This document shows positions 52,903-61,281 of a DNA stretch of 64,000 nt, piece by piece. Within the stretch, counting starts at the first letter, position 1. The number at the start of each line of letters is the position of its first letter. The DNA is from Oleiphilus messinensis (lineage in GTDB: Bacteria; Pseudomonadota; Gammaproteobacteria; Pseudomonadales; Oleiphilaceae), in the NCBI RefSeq assembly GCF_002162375.1, contig NZ_CP021425.1:3666766-3730765 (forward strand), written 5' to 3'. The notes beneath the pieces are model-generated. The model saw only the letters and a list, made by a program, of their open reading frames with translations. It did no database searches and was not told where the DNA came from. The position numbers were made by a program, and so were the translations under genes.

Positions 52903-53835
52903 ATGCCAGCAGAGCACCCTGATAATACATTAGATGATACCCGTTTTTGGCAAGATGATGGTGCCGACAAATCCCTTGAGGATCTCGCCGCACGTCTGGA
53001 AGCTCGGGCGCGAACCGGGAATCCGATGCAAAAGTTTGCCCTGCGCCGATGTCAGTTACCCGGCATTAACCTGGTCAATGCACACTCCAAATCCGGGTTC
53101 AAACTCACTCATAGCGATTTATACCGGGCGGATTTGCGTAAAGGGCACTTTTTCAATGTCGACTTCAGCGGCAGCTCACTGATGAAAGCCAATCTGGAGG
53201 GTGCCAACCTGCACTGTGCAAATCTGAGTGACTGCAATCTGCTCGGTGTAAATCTGGAAAAGTGTAAACTGGAAAATGTCACCTGGGGTTCTGAATTGAT
53301 CCAGGAAAAACAAGCCAGAGCCACCCGCAATATCGCCGAAAAGCACGAATATTATCAACAGGCAGAAGAAATTTACCGGCACCTGAGAAAAGTTACGGAG
53401 TCCGAAGGCCTGTTCGAGCAGGCCGGTACATTTTTCCAGAAAGAGATGGTCATGCGACGCTACCAGATGCCACGATATTCCAGCCAACGCATAATCTCCC
53501 GCATGGTGGAAATATTTTGTGGTTATGGCGAACAGCCCCTGAGAGTCATTCTCTTTTCTATCATCGCCATCATTTTTTTTGCGGTATTGTACCTGCTCAC
53601 CGGTATCACCGAGTCCGATCATCTGCTCAGACTGAACTTCGACAACTCCTTTCAGGACAATATTTCGCAATTGCTCAAGTGTCTGTATTTTAGCGTCGTG
53701 ACCTTTACCACACTGGGGTACGGCGACCTTGCCCCCACAGGGTGGGCTCGAGGGATCGCCGCAACAGAGGCGTTTATCGGGAGCTTTACGCTGGCCTTGT
53801 TTGTTGTTGTCTTTGTAAAGAAGATGACGCGCTAG
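52903..53835 (+). CDS. pentapeptide-repeat protein fused to a two-TM ion channel
   Basis: About 310-aa fusion. Residues about 40-125 form a pentapeptide-repeat helix with A(D/N)LxX units (SDLYRADLRKGHFFNVDFSG). A helical linker follows, then two transmembrane helices (about 205-227 and 283-305) flanking a pore loop with the K+-selective filter TTLGYGD at about 269-275. This is an Ion_trans_2 potassium-channel module with a cytosolic pentapeptide domain in place of an RCK domain. The ATG at 52903 is chosen; a TTG at 52876 would add nine residues, and neither has a clear ribosome site. It ends convergent with tatD, with a 4-bp overlap. Confidence 0.85.
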   Translation: MPAEHPDNTLDDTRFWQDDGADKSLEDLAARLEARARTGNPMQKFALRRCQLPGINLVNAHSKSGFKLTHSDLYRADLRKGHFFNVDFSGSSLMKANLEGANLHCANLSDCNLLGVNLEKCKLENVTWGSELIQEKQARATRNIAEKHEYYQQAEEIYRHLRKVTESEGLFEQAGTFFQKEMVMRRYQMPRYSSQRIISRMVEIFCGYGEQPLRVILFSIIAIIFFAVLYLLTGITESDHLLRLNFDNSFQDNISQLLKCLYFSVVTFTTLGYGDLAPTGWARGIAATEAFIGSFTLALFVVVFVKKMTR

Positions 53836-54620
53836 TTGCTGACTCGCTTGGGTATTTTGAACAGGCGATAAAAATTTTCCGATGTTACTTTCGCGACAGT
53901 CTCGACACTAACACCTTTCAGCTCCGCTATCTTTTTCGCAATCTCAACAACATAAGCCGGCTCGTTCGATTTGCCTCGATAAGGCACCGGGGCAAGATAA
54001 GGGCTGTCAGTCTCGATCAACATATTCTCAAGGGGCGTTTTTTCTGCAACCTCTCTAAGAGCTTCGGCATTTTTGAAGGTCACAATACCGGAGAACGAAA
54101 TCAAAAAGTTGAGCTCCATCGCCTGTTCAGCCATCTCCCAGGTTTCAGTGAAGCAGTGCATCACACCACCCACAGCGGTATCCGCGTGCTCACGCATAAT
54201 CGCCAGTGTATCTTCACGGGCATCACGGGTGTGGATAATGGTAGGCTTTTTGGTGATTGATGAGGCTTTAAGATGGGCAGCAAATCGAGACTGCTGTTGC
54301 GCTTGCGTATCATTACCGTAGTAATAATCCAGACCGGTTTCTCCAATCGCAACAATTTTTGGATCATCCGCAAGTTCAACCAAACGCTCTACAGATGGCT
54401 CCTCGCCCTCGTTTTCAGAAGGGTGAACACCAACCGATGCATAAATATCATCGTTGTTTCGCGCAATGCGCAAAACATCCTCGTAGTGCTCCAGTTGAAT
54501 CCCGACACAGAGCATGGCCTCTACACCGGCCACGCGAGCCTGCTCCAGTGGCCTATTCAAATCCCCGTCGTGGTGGGAAAGCTTTAAACGATCGAGATGG
54601 CAATGCGAATCTACAAACAT
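53832..54620 (-). CDS. tatD: TatD family metal-dependent DNase
   Basis: 262-aa TIM-barrel hydrolase. Metal ligands are seen in FVDSHCHLDRL (the HxH pair), GETGLDYY, IIHTRDA, MHCFTE and the final ETDSPYLAP. The family has 3'-5' exonuclease activity in DNA repair and, despite its name, no role in Tat export. It is the last gene of holB-pilZ-tatD (minus strand), the order found in pseudomonads. The stop codons of this gene and the channel gene overlap. Confidence 0.94.
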   Translation of the reverse strand: MFVDSHCHLDRLKLSHHDGDLNRPLEQARVAGVEAMLCVGIQLEHYEDVLRIARNNDDIYASVGVHPSENEGEEPSVERLVELADDPKIVAIGETGLDYYYGNDTQAQQQSRFAAHLKASSITKKPTIIHTRDAREDTLAIMREHADTAVGGVMHCFTETWEMAEQAMELNFLISFSGIVTFKNAEALREVAEKTPLENMLIETDSPYLAPVPYRGKSNEPAYVVEIAKKIAELKGVSVETVAKVTSENFYRLFKIPKRVSN

Positions 54621-54792
54621 GAACTAATGCGCCCCAATGTCCTATACCAAATTACTACATCTAATTACTGCACATATTACTGCACAATAGTACGACAGCA
54701 ATATCAGGACGCCACTTTACCTTAATCAGACTCGGGATTCACCTTAGACACGGAGATTACTTGAAAACAGGCAGACTGCCTTGAAGCACGCA

Positions 54793-55143
54793 TTACATCG
54801 TGTGCGTAGGACGGTCGGAGCTGAGTGCACCGGCAAGATAATTTTCAATTTTGCTCTTCGCCGTTTCATCATCGCCGTTAAACTGAACACCGATCCCTGC
54901 GGCACGATTGCCCTGGGCACCCTTGGGTGTAATCCAGACCACTTTGCCTGCAACCGGGATTTTTTCCGGCTCGTCCATCAAGTTAAGCAAAAGAAAGACT
55001 TCATCACCCAGCTGATAGTTTTTCGCAGTCGGGATAAACAACCCACCATTTTTAACGAAAGGCATGTATGCCGCATACAAAACTGCTTTGTCTTTGATGG
55101 TTAACGTTAGAATACCGTGACGGGCACCTAATCCTGGAGGCAT
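54793..55143 (-). CDS. pilZ: PilZ, type IV pilus assembly protein
   Basis: 116-aa protein of the original PilZ class, needed for type IV pilus biogenesis through PilB. The RRxxxR and DxSxxG signatures for c-di-GMP are missing, in contrast with the PilZ protein at 12.6 kb. The C-terminal YLAGALSSDRPTHTM is almost that of the pseudomonad protein. AGGAA lies 6 nt before the ATG. It lies between holB and tatD as in Pseudomonas, and with FimV (34-37 kb) points to twitching motility. Confidence 0.94.
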   Translation of the reverse strand: MPPGLGARHGILTLTIKDKAVLYAAYMPFVKNGGLFIPTAKNYQLGDEVFLLLNLMDEPEKIPVAGKVVWITPKGAQGNRAAGIGVQFNGDDETAKSKIENYLAGALSSDRPTHTM

Positions 55144-55261
55144 ACTCGATTCCTGTTAAATAATATCCTGTAAATAAACGTCTCTTTTGACAATTAAAAC
55201 CTATATCACTGAGTTTTCAAGTTTAACGCGACCACAACTAACGCCCCCACCTGCATTCGGA

Positions 55262-56380
55262 CTATGCTCTCTGCCGCCGCATCAATGATTGCCAGGACAA
55301 CAACAACGTTTCCAAAAGCAGCAATTCGTTAGGATTGGTCTTCCGGTTTACTGCCGTTATCCCCTGCAGAATTTCGTCTTGCATTTCAAACAACCGAATC
55401 CCGGAACTGCGCTGGGCCAGGTACTTCCACATTTCCAGTTTTGCAGTAACGGTCAGCGCGGCTTCATTTGTGGTCAGCTGATAACGAATAACCTGCTGAA
55501 TCCACACCAACTGCCACTTTAAAAGATCCAGCAAGGGGTGACTCTTCCAGTTTTGCGCCAGCTCGACCGCAGACGTCTGCCCCTTCAACAATTTGGCTAA
55601 CCCCTCAATAATGTCGGGTAACTTCAAAGCGGAATCATCCGTAAGCCACTGATAAACCTGTAAGGGCGCTCCACGGCCATGGGCCATCAATAAATCCAGT
55701 GTTGCATCATCAATATTAAGCTGAGCGGATTGACATTGCGCTAACAACCACGATTTGCTGGTGGCTAGATCAGGCTGATCAAAGCGCACAGTCTGGCACC
55801 GTGAACGTATGGTCGGCAGCAGTTGCCCGGTACGATGGGTGACCAGTATAAACAGTGTGTGCTCGCTCGGCTCTTCAAGGCTTTTGAGCACAGCATTGGA
55901 AGCGTTGGTGTTCATCGCCTCTGCAGGCGTAATAATTATGACCTTACGCGCGCCCACCTGTGCTGACTGGGCAATCACGGGCTCCAGCTGACGGATCTGG
56001 TCGATCTTGATAATGGTGCTGTCTTCTTCCGGCTGTGCGACAACATAATCGGGATGGGTCTCACCCGCAAACAACAGGCAACTTTTGCACTGCTGACAAG
56101 GGATAGCATAGGTGCCTGCATCATTGACATCTTGGCTTTCGGGCTGGTCGTTTTTTGCATTCGTTGGGTCTGCATTCGCCGGGCCAGATACAATGGGTGC
56201 GTCAGATACAATGGGTGCGTGACACAGAACCAGCTTCGCAAACTGTTCTGCACACTGTTGCTTACCAATTCCCTCCGCCCCATAGAGCAAAAACGCATTG
56301 GGTAACCTGTCATTCAACAACGCATCGGACAGAAAATTCCAAGCGCCCTGTTGCCAGGGTAAAAAAGGACTATCGCCCAT
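55262..56380 (-). CDS. holB: DNA polymerase III delta' subunit
   Basis: 372-aa AAA+ clamp-loader subunit, longer than the 334 aa of E. coli HolB. The modified P-loop is LLYGAEGIGKQQCAEQ, the zinc-module cysteines are one before and three in PCQQCKSCLLFAG, and the sensor segment is LKSLEEPSEHTLFILVT. Between the first zinc Cys and the CxxC lies a low-complexity insert of about 40 residues rich in Ala/Asn/Asp, coded in part by an exact 18-bp duplication. It is followed by pilZ and tatD; tmk, the usual upstream neighbour, is replaced by the transglutaminase gene 11 bp upstream. Confidence 0.92.
   Translation of the reverse strand: MGDSPFLPWQQGAWNFLSDALLNDRLPNAFLLYGAEGIGKQQCAEQFAKLVLCHAPIVSDAPIVSGPANADPTNAKNDQPESQDVNDAGTYAIPCQQCKSCLLFAGETHPDYVVAQPEEDSTIIKIDQIRQLEPVIAQSAQVGARKVIIITPAEAMNTNASNAVLKSLEEPSEHTLFILVTHRTGQLLPTIRSRCQTVRFDQPDLATSKSWLLAQCQSAQLNIDDATLDLLMAHGRGAPLQVYQWLTDDSALKLPDIIEGLAKLLKGQTSAVELAQNWKSHPLLDLLKWQLVWIQQVIRYQLTTNEAALTVTAKLEMWKYLAQRSSGIRLFEMQDEILQGITAVNRKTNPNELLLLETLLLSWQSLMRRQRA
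56185..56220 (-). repeat. exact 18-bp tandem duplication inside holB
   Basis: Two perfect copies of CAGATACAATGGGTGCGT lie head to tail. In HolB they code for a repeated Ala-Pro-Ile-Val-Ser-(Asp/Gly) stretch in the zinc-module insert. The period is a multiple of three, so the frame is kept. Confidence 0.9.
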
Positions 56381-56391
56381 CGAATCGCACC

Positions 56392-58536
56392 TTAAAGCCT
56401 TTTTACACCAAATTTCTTGAGGCGCTTACCATACACGCTTTGGGAAAATCTTGAAACTTTATCTTTAAACGCTTTAACCTCTTGCTGCCGGGACAGAATT
56501 TGACCCGCCTCAGGGGAAAACGTATAGCGGATATAGTCCTGTGTAATGCGATCAACCAGCTCTGTCTGCTCCGGCAACGTCGCCTTAACCTTGCGCGAAA
56601 AATCCAGCGGCCCTTCATGCCCCGAGTAGTCAATACCTACAGACTGACAGGATCTGATAAACCTCAGATACAACCTGACCATTACCGGGTAATGGTGCCG
56701 ATTGCGTTGATACCAGGACCACCCGGTAAACGCCAGCGCAAATAGTGTAATCAATCCCGTCATGGTGGCCACCAATGCAAAGACGATATCTTTTTTCATC
56801 CACGCCGGCAGCAGCCCTTCCTGTACATCGGCGTTATAGCCTACGATCCATTTTTGCCATTGATAGTTCAGCGAGTCCAATTGCCACCGGACCCAGCGAA
56901 CGAGCTGAAAGTCGTTATAGCGCGCAGGTGAAAACAAATTGTCCTGGAGAAACGAGCCCTCCTCACGCACTGCCTCCTGTAAACCCGATTCAATACGGGA
57001 AGGCGATACATAGGCCGTGGGATCCACCCGCTGCCAGCCGACCCCTTCACGCCACAACTCCACCCAGGCATGGGCGTCGAATTGATGTACCGTGATATAC
57101 TCGCCACTCTCATTCCATTCCCCTCCTTGATATCCCGCGACAACGCGCGCAGGGACACCCGCCAAACGTGCCAGATAAGCAAAGCTGCCGGCATAGTGGG
57201 CGCAAAACCCTTTCCTGGAATTAAACAGAAAATCATCAACAAAATCTTCTGAAAGCAATGGTGGGTTAAGTGAATAGAAAAAGTTATCGCGCTGAAACAT
57301 TTGCAAGACCGCTTGCAATAAAGCATCCGGGTCTTCGTATGTTTTTTGCAGCTCGGCGACCCACTCCCGCGTTTTAGGGTTACCGAGGCGGGTGGTTTGA
57401 GTGTATCGCTGATAATCACGATCAGAGAGACTGAGTACATCCTGGCGCACCCGCCCCCGTTGCGGATCTTCCCCCTGTTTTGCCCCTGCCCGATCCAGTC
57501 GGTAAATCGTCGGTTGATAAACAGGCTGATAAAAACGCACCAGCCCGTGCCGATCTATCGTAATGTTATTACTGGCCACCACCGGATCATCCAGTCCAAA
57601 CGCCCATTGATTGCCGGAAACCTCCATCACGACGGTATAGGCCTCGGGAGAAACATTATCAAAAAGCTTTACATCGATGAGTTTACCCAGGACTGGCGTC
57701 CGATCGAACTCGGTTGTAAACCACCTGCGGCCGTTAAAAGTATCCATAATCAACCCCCTCCAATACCATTCAGAGCGAGGCGGCGGTTCACCTTCAAAAT
57801 TAACGCGAAAAACCTTTTCATCCGATTGAGCGAGGCTGGCAATACTGCCGGGGGCCATGCTACTCGATAAACCTGTTCTGGCCTCCCCGGTTTTAAGCGG
57901 CACACTCCAAAGTGGCGCAACACGGGGAAACAGAAAAAACATCACGAGCATCACCGGAATGGTGAACAGTGAAATTTTAAATACAGACTTGATTTGTGTG
58001 CGTTTGCGGGACGCGCCGGAAACCGTTGCATTGAGTTGGTTGATTCTCGCCAGCAAGTAAAACATTCCAGCCAGCACCACAAACTGATACATCACCCAGA
58101 GTATACCTTGTTCGAACAGAAACAATGTCGCGCAAAAATAGAAGTTCAAAATAATATAATTGGCCGCATCGTTTTTACTTTTCACTTCCAGCAACTTCAA
58201 GGCAATGGCCAACATAAAAAAGACCGCTGCAGAATTGATATTGACGCCACTCCGGAATAAATAAAAGCAGGACAAACTGGTCACCACCACAGCGGCGACT
58301 TTTTGGTAACTTTTGGGGTATCCAATCTTGCCAAGCGCGATCAATATTCGCCAGGCCAGAATCAGAAAGAAGAACACACTCAGTAAGAACGGCACCCGAT
58401 CCAGATGGGGAAACAGCAACGCACTGAACATGAAAACCAGACCATAAATATCCAGGGTACGGACAGGACGGCGAAGGGTGATACGACTGGAAAACAGACT
58501 AAACACAATTACGGAGCCTCTGTGAGGTGATAACAT
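56392..58536 (-). CDS. tgpA: TgpA-like membrane transglutaminase-domain protein (DUF3488/DUF4129)
   Basis: 714-aa protein with about six N-terminal transmembrane helices (25-200), a periplasmic transglutaminase-like core and one C-terminal helix (about 590-612) before a cytoplasmic tail. The catalytic triad reads C445 in KGFCAHYAGSFAYLARLAG, H489 in FDAHAWVELW and D505 in GWQRVDPTAYV. Pseudomonas TgpA is an essential inner-membrane enzyme of this architecture. It follows a DUF58 gene by 18 bp, its usual partner, but the MoxR ATPase gene that normally precedes the pair is not here. The symbol is by analogy. Confidence 0.88.
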   Translation of the reverse strand: MLSPHRGSVIVFSLFSSRITLRRPVRTLDIYGLVFMFSALLFPHLDRVPFLLSVFFFLILAWRILIALGKIGYPKSYQKVAAVVVTSLSCFYLFRSGVNINSAAVFFMLAIALKLLEVKSKNDAANYIILNFYFCATLFLFEQGILWVMYQFVVLAGMFYLLARINQLNATVSGASRKRTQIKSVFKISLFTIPVMLVMFFLFPRVAPLWSVPLKTGEARTGLSSSMAPGSIASLAQSDEKVFRVNFEGEPPPRSEWYWRGLIMDTFNGRRWFTTEFDRTPVLGKLIDVKLFDNVSPEAYTVVMEVSGNQWAFGLDDPVVASNNITIDRHGLVRFYQPVYQPTIYRLDRAGAKQGEDPQRGRVRQDVLSLSDRDYQRYTQTTRLGNPKTREWVAELQKTYEDPDALLQAVLQMFQRDNFFYSLNPPLLSEDFVDDFLFNSRKGFCAHYAGSFAYLARLAGVPARVVAGYQGGEWNESGEYITVHQFDAHAWVELWREGVGWQRVDPTAYVSPSRIESGLQEAVREEGSFLQDNLFSPARYNDFQLVRWVRWQLDSLNYQWQKWIVGYNADVQEGLLPAWMKKDIVFALVATMTGLITLFALAFTGWSWYQRNRHHYPVMVRLYLRFIRSCQSVGIDYSGHEGPLDFSRKVKATLPEQTELVDRITQDYIRYTFSPEAGQILSRQQEVKAFKDKVSRFSQSVYGKRLKKFGVKRL

Positions 58537-58554
58537 CAGGATTCGCTGTGCAGT

Positions 58555-59547
58555 TCATACCGACTCGGCACCATACAGTGCGAGCAACTCCAGGCATTGA
58601 GTCAAATGAACCTGACCAAACGACGGCGCCAACCTGTTTTGTCCGATAATCAAACCATAAGGCTGATTACGTTTATCCGCAGCCAGTAAATCAAAACACA
58701 TATTTTCCAGCCGAAGCTCGATATTGCCCGCATTGTAATTCTCGAAGCAGATATACTGGGGATCGCCCACTTGATGCTCGAATTCCTTAACGTATAACTC
58801 GCCCCGTTGGGCAAAACGCTTCCACGCAATGTACTTGATCGGGTCACCAGGACTGTAATCCCGTATACCAAAAAAGTCATCACCGCCTTTCAAGCGTTTA
58901 TTTTGATCACTGTCTTCAATACCGGATTGTTCTGTTGAAACCGAAACCCCTTGTGTTGGTTTCGGGTAAACAATTACGCTGCAATCAAGGTCGACCCAGC
59001 TCCAGACCCGAATCAATCCAAACGGGTAAAAGGATTCAATCAATAACCTTCCCGGCCGCCAGCGTCCCCGCTTACCGGTCAAGGCTGTAATCGAAAAATG
59101 GCTCGGCCCCGAGGCGCTGGAACAATCAACAAATACGGGATAATCATCCTGCCATCGGAGCACAATATCCCGGTGTGCCGTCTTCGGGATCAGGGAAACC
59201 TGAAAATTGGCCTCTTCCCCCGCATAAACATTATTGACGCGACCAAACTGGATCGTAAGCCCGAGCAGATTGGAATAAGCCACCAGAATATTGGCAATCA
59301 GAATACTGGCGAGAAGGAAGGTTAACAGGTAAATCATATTATTCTGGTAGTTGATGGCCGTCAGTAACAACAAGGCAATGACCGCACAAAACGCCAGTCC
59401 CTTCTGAGAGGGAAAAACGAAAATCGATTTCTGCTCCAGCGTTACCGACTCTGACGGCGGGATTCTTCGATGCAACCACTTCCTGAACTTACGATTCAAC
59501 CCTTTCGATATCGATTTATCTGATTCAACTATTTGCCCGGCAGTCAC
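58555..59547 (-). CDS. DUF58 domain-containing protein
   Basis: 330-aa protein. Two adjacent N-terminal transmembrane helices (about 52-70 and 76-95) precede a beta-rich region and the DUF58 core GDDFFGIRDYSPGDPIKYIAWKRFAQ (abridged: FGIRDYSPGDP, about 225-235), which is a vWA-like fold. The family works with MoxR ATPases, possibly in envelope chaperoning; its biochemical role is unclear. Start is a GTG with AGGAG 5 nt upstream. It is transcribed just ahead of the TgpA-like gene and has no MoxR gene adjacent. Confidence 0.87.
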   Translation of the reverse strand: MTAGQIVESDKSISKGLNRKFRKWLHRRIPPSESVTLEQKSIFVFPSQKGLAFCAVIALLLLTAINYQNNMIYLLTFLLASILIANILVAYSNLLGLTIQFGRVNNVYAGEEANFQVSLIPKTAHRDIVLRWQDDYPVFVDCSSASGPSHFSITALTGKRGRWRPGRLLIESFYPFGLIRVWSWVDLDCSVIVYPKPTQGVSVSTEQSGIEDSDQNKRLKGGDDFFGIRDYSPGDPIKYIAWKRFAQRGELYVKEFEHQVGDPQYICFENYNAGNIELRLENMCFDLLAADKRNQPYGLIIGQNRLAPSFGQVHLTQCLELLALYGAESV

Positions 59548-59735
59548 ATAATCTCCTGAATAATCTGGACCAACTGGTATTTCATACGCGCTAAAGCATT
59601 TCGAATGCCCGAATCATAAGTCTAGATCAACATTGGCAACCACACCGAATCAAGACCGAGTTAACATTATCGCGCTACGTAACAAAGAATAAACAAAAAC
59701 GTTACAAAATGATTTTATTCAGCTATTGATATTTG

Positions 59736-59764
59736 TTGTCAAACCCCTAATACTCTGTTATGAA
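59736..59764 (+). promoter_or_regulatory. candidate sigma-70 promoter of the secreted protein gene
   Basis: TTGTCA at 59736-59741 and TATGAA at 59759-59764 are separated by the optimal 17 bp and lie about 23 nt before the start codon region. Called by inspection. Confidence 0.45.
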
Positions 59765-59787
59765 ATCTCGGATAACAGAGAACCGCC

Positions 59788-60432
59788 ATGCCTACTCAAA
59801 AACCAAGTAAAAAGTTAATGCGATTGGCCAGTCCACTTCTGCCTCTCGGCCTTGCCATCATAGCCAGCTCGGCTAATGCAGGCGTACGCTCCCTGACTAG
59901 TGATGAAATGACCGAAACCTACATTCAGGATTCGACCATTATCGTTACCTCTGCGAAGCGCGACGTGGATGATGAAAAGAAAGCGAAAGCCTATGCCACG
60001 CTAACCATCTCCCCCGGTGAAGCGGCCCAGACCGAGGCCGAAGAGCAGGTTGAGTTCGAAGAATTCCGGGATCGACAAGATCAAATGGTAGAAGGTGCCG
60101 TTGCCGCAGCGGAAGAACAGGCACGCGATGCCACCTTCGCCCTGCTGGAACAAAACGCAATATTGCCGCCACCCGATGTGAGTGGCATAACCGCCCCGAG
60201 ACCCATGCCCAATATTCCGGGCTTTGCTGTTCCCGAGGGTGATTTCAATTATCAGTTCTATGGCAACCAATTGGGCCTGGGTAAAGTAAACGATCAACTG
60301 GTGATGTCATTCGGCAACCTGCCAGGCATTGAAGACGTTAACCTCCCCCGCGCAATCAACGAAGGCCCGATCCAGATGACCCCAAGACCGGGCGGTGGAT
60401 TCGACCTGATTATCGACATTCCGCAGAACTGA
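59788..60432 (+). CDS. unrecognised exported protein
   Basis: 214 aa, not recognised. A signal peptide (basic start, hydrophobic core about residues 13-27, cleavage after the ANA at 29-31) is followed by a short beta-like segment (TYIQDSTIIVTS), a very acidic Glu/Gln/Ala helix likely to be coiled coil (about 72-125) and a Pro/Gly/Asn-rich end with PRPMPNIPGFAVPEG. No Cys occurs in the mature part, no lipobox and no anchor. Monocistronic, with a promoter candidate and a good terminator. Divergent from the DUF58 gene, and directly left of the cassette region. Confidence 0.78.
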   Translation: MPTQKPSKKLMRLASPLLPLGLAIIASSANAGVRSLTSDEMTETYIQDSTIIVTSAKRDVDDEKKAKAYATLTISPGEAAQTEAEEQVEFEEFRDRQDQMVEGAVAAAEEQARDATFALLEQNAILPPPDVSGITAPRPMPNIPGFAVPEGDFNYQFYGNQLGLGKVNDQLVMSFGNLPGIEDVNLPRAINEGPIQMTPRPGGGFDLIIDIPQN

Positions 60433-60444
60433 TGCTGGGTATTC

Positions 60445-60476
60445 AAAACCTCACCTGTATGGGGGTGGGGTTTTTC
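60445..60476 (+). terminator. intrinsic terminator of the secreted protein gene
   Basis: Stem AACCTCACC / GGTGGGGTT (one G-U pair) with a short loop is followed by TTTTT. It begins 13 bp after the stop codon. A clear rho-independent terminator; it also marks the left limit of the repeat region. Confidence 0.8.
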
Positions 60477-60485
60477 TCAGTTTAA

Positions 60486-60792
60486 ATTTCCATTCTTCTT
60501 GAGCCATGCTGAACGAGAGCAAATCGTCAGTAATAGCCTTGGCCACCAGCGAACTTCCGGCTTGGAACTATGTCGAAGTTTATTTTCGACTTAAGCCTTC
60601 CTCTTTTTCATCTCATCTGAAGCATCACCGAGCAACTCGGGGCACTTTACGCTCGAAATTTATAGTTCACGCCCCTTCCAATACTATTTTTTCCACATCA
60701 CCGCGATAGTTTTTGGGGGGATTACAGGATAAGTACTGAGTGGCATACCAAATTCCGTAATCCGACGTTTGAAAGTTACGAGTGGGTGTCCC
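60486..60792 (+). repeat. ~300-bp repeat copy 1 (RAYT 3' remnant plus hairpin arm)
   Basis: This segment is a diverged direct copy of 61480-61795. Shared blocks include TTGGCCACCAGCGA, TGTCGAAGTTTATTTTCGAC, GCATCACCGAGCAACTCGGG, TTCACGCCCCTT and TTCCGTAATCCGACGTTTGA. It ends in the hairpin arm GAGTGGGTGTCC. The left part in the plus strand encodes an eroded end of a transposase-like protein (see 60504-60594). It has no internal gene. Confidence 0.85.
60504..60594 (+). pseudogene. RAYT-like transposase C-terminal remnant, copy 1
   Basis: Plus-strand frame ending at the TAA of 60592-60594 reads LGHQRTSGLELCRSLFST, nearly the same as the end of copy 2 (LGHQRVSGLAQCRSLFST). Only about 30 codons remain and there is no start. 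Recognition as a REP-associated (Y1-type) transposase tail rests on the better-preserved copy 2 and on my memory of that family. Confidence 0.55.
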
Positions 60793-60814
60793 ATGAAATG
60801 GATCAAGCCCAAGC

Positions 60815-61255
60815 TTATACGTTTTCAGAGAAATTAATCGATTCAATTCCTATATTAGAATTCACAAAAGCTAGTACTATTTTTTCAAGGTACCAATTCA
60901 CATCGGTGCATCCACCTTCAGAAAGCACTTGTCGGTTTATTGTCAGACAAACGGTAAATGTACAATCTTGCCGGAATAAAAACTCCCCGCCTACTCCTGA
61001 TTCTTTCCATGTCAGTGTTATACCAATTAACTCACCGCTTTTCTCTTTCTTATGAAAGATTTCTATTAAGTCATCGTTATCGAAACCTGCTCGCTCCCAA
61101 TCAAAGTCCTCATCACCTAAGGGAAGATATAAAGCTCCTCCTTGATAATTGAAACCCCACCCGAATTTCAACAACACTCTAATAATTTCTACAATGGTGT
61201 GTATAGAATCAATTTTTGAATACCACTTAAAATCTATATCTGCTGAAATAGCCAT
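60815..61255 (-). CDS. putative orphan immunity protein (unknown family)
   Basis: 146-aa soluble protein, not recognised by family. It is acidic with Trp-rich patches (LLKFGWGFNYQGG), has two Cys, and lacks a signal peptide or membrane segment, which fits a cytoplasmic immunity protein. The reading frame is AT-rich compared with the housekeeping genes. AAGGGA directly precedes the ATG and overlaps the stop of a short upstream frame ending SQYFEH, possibly a toxin tail. It is bounded by the hairpin repeats at 60781-60792 and 61287-61326. Immunity function is inferred from context and not from a domain. Confidence 0.6.
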   Translation of the reverse strand: MAISADIDFKWYSKIDSIHTIVEIIRVLLKFGWGFNYQGGALYLPLGDEDFDWERAGFDNDDLIEIFHKKEKSGELIGITLTWKESGVGGEFLFRQDCTFTVCLTINRQVLSEGGCTDVNWYLEKIVLAFVNSNIGIESINFSENV

Positions 61256-61281
61256 GTTCCCTTAATGCTCAAAATATTGCG

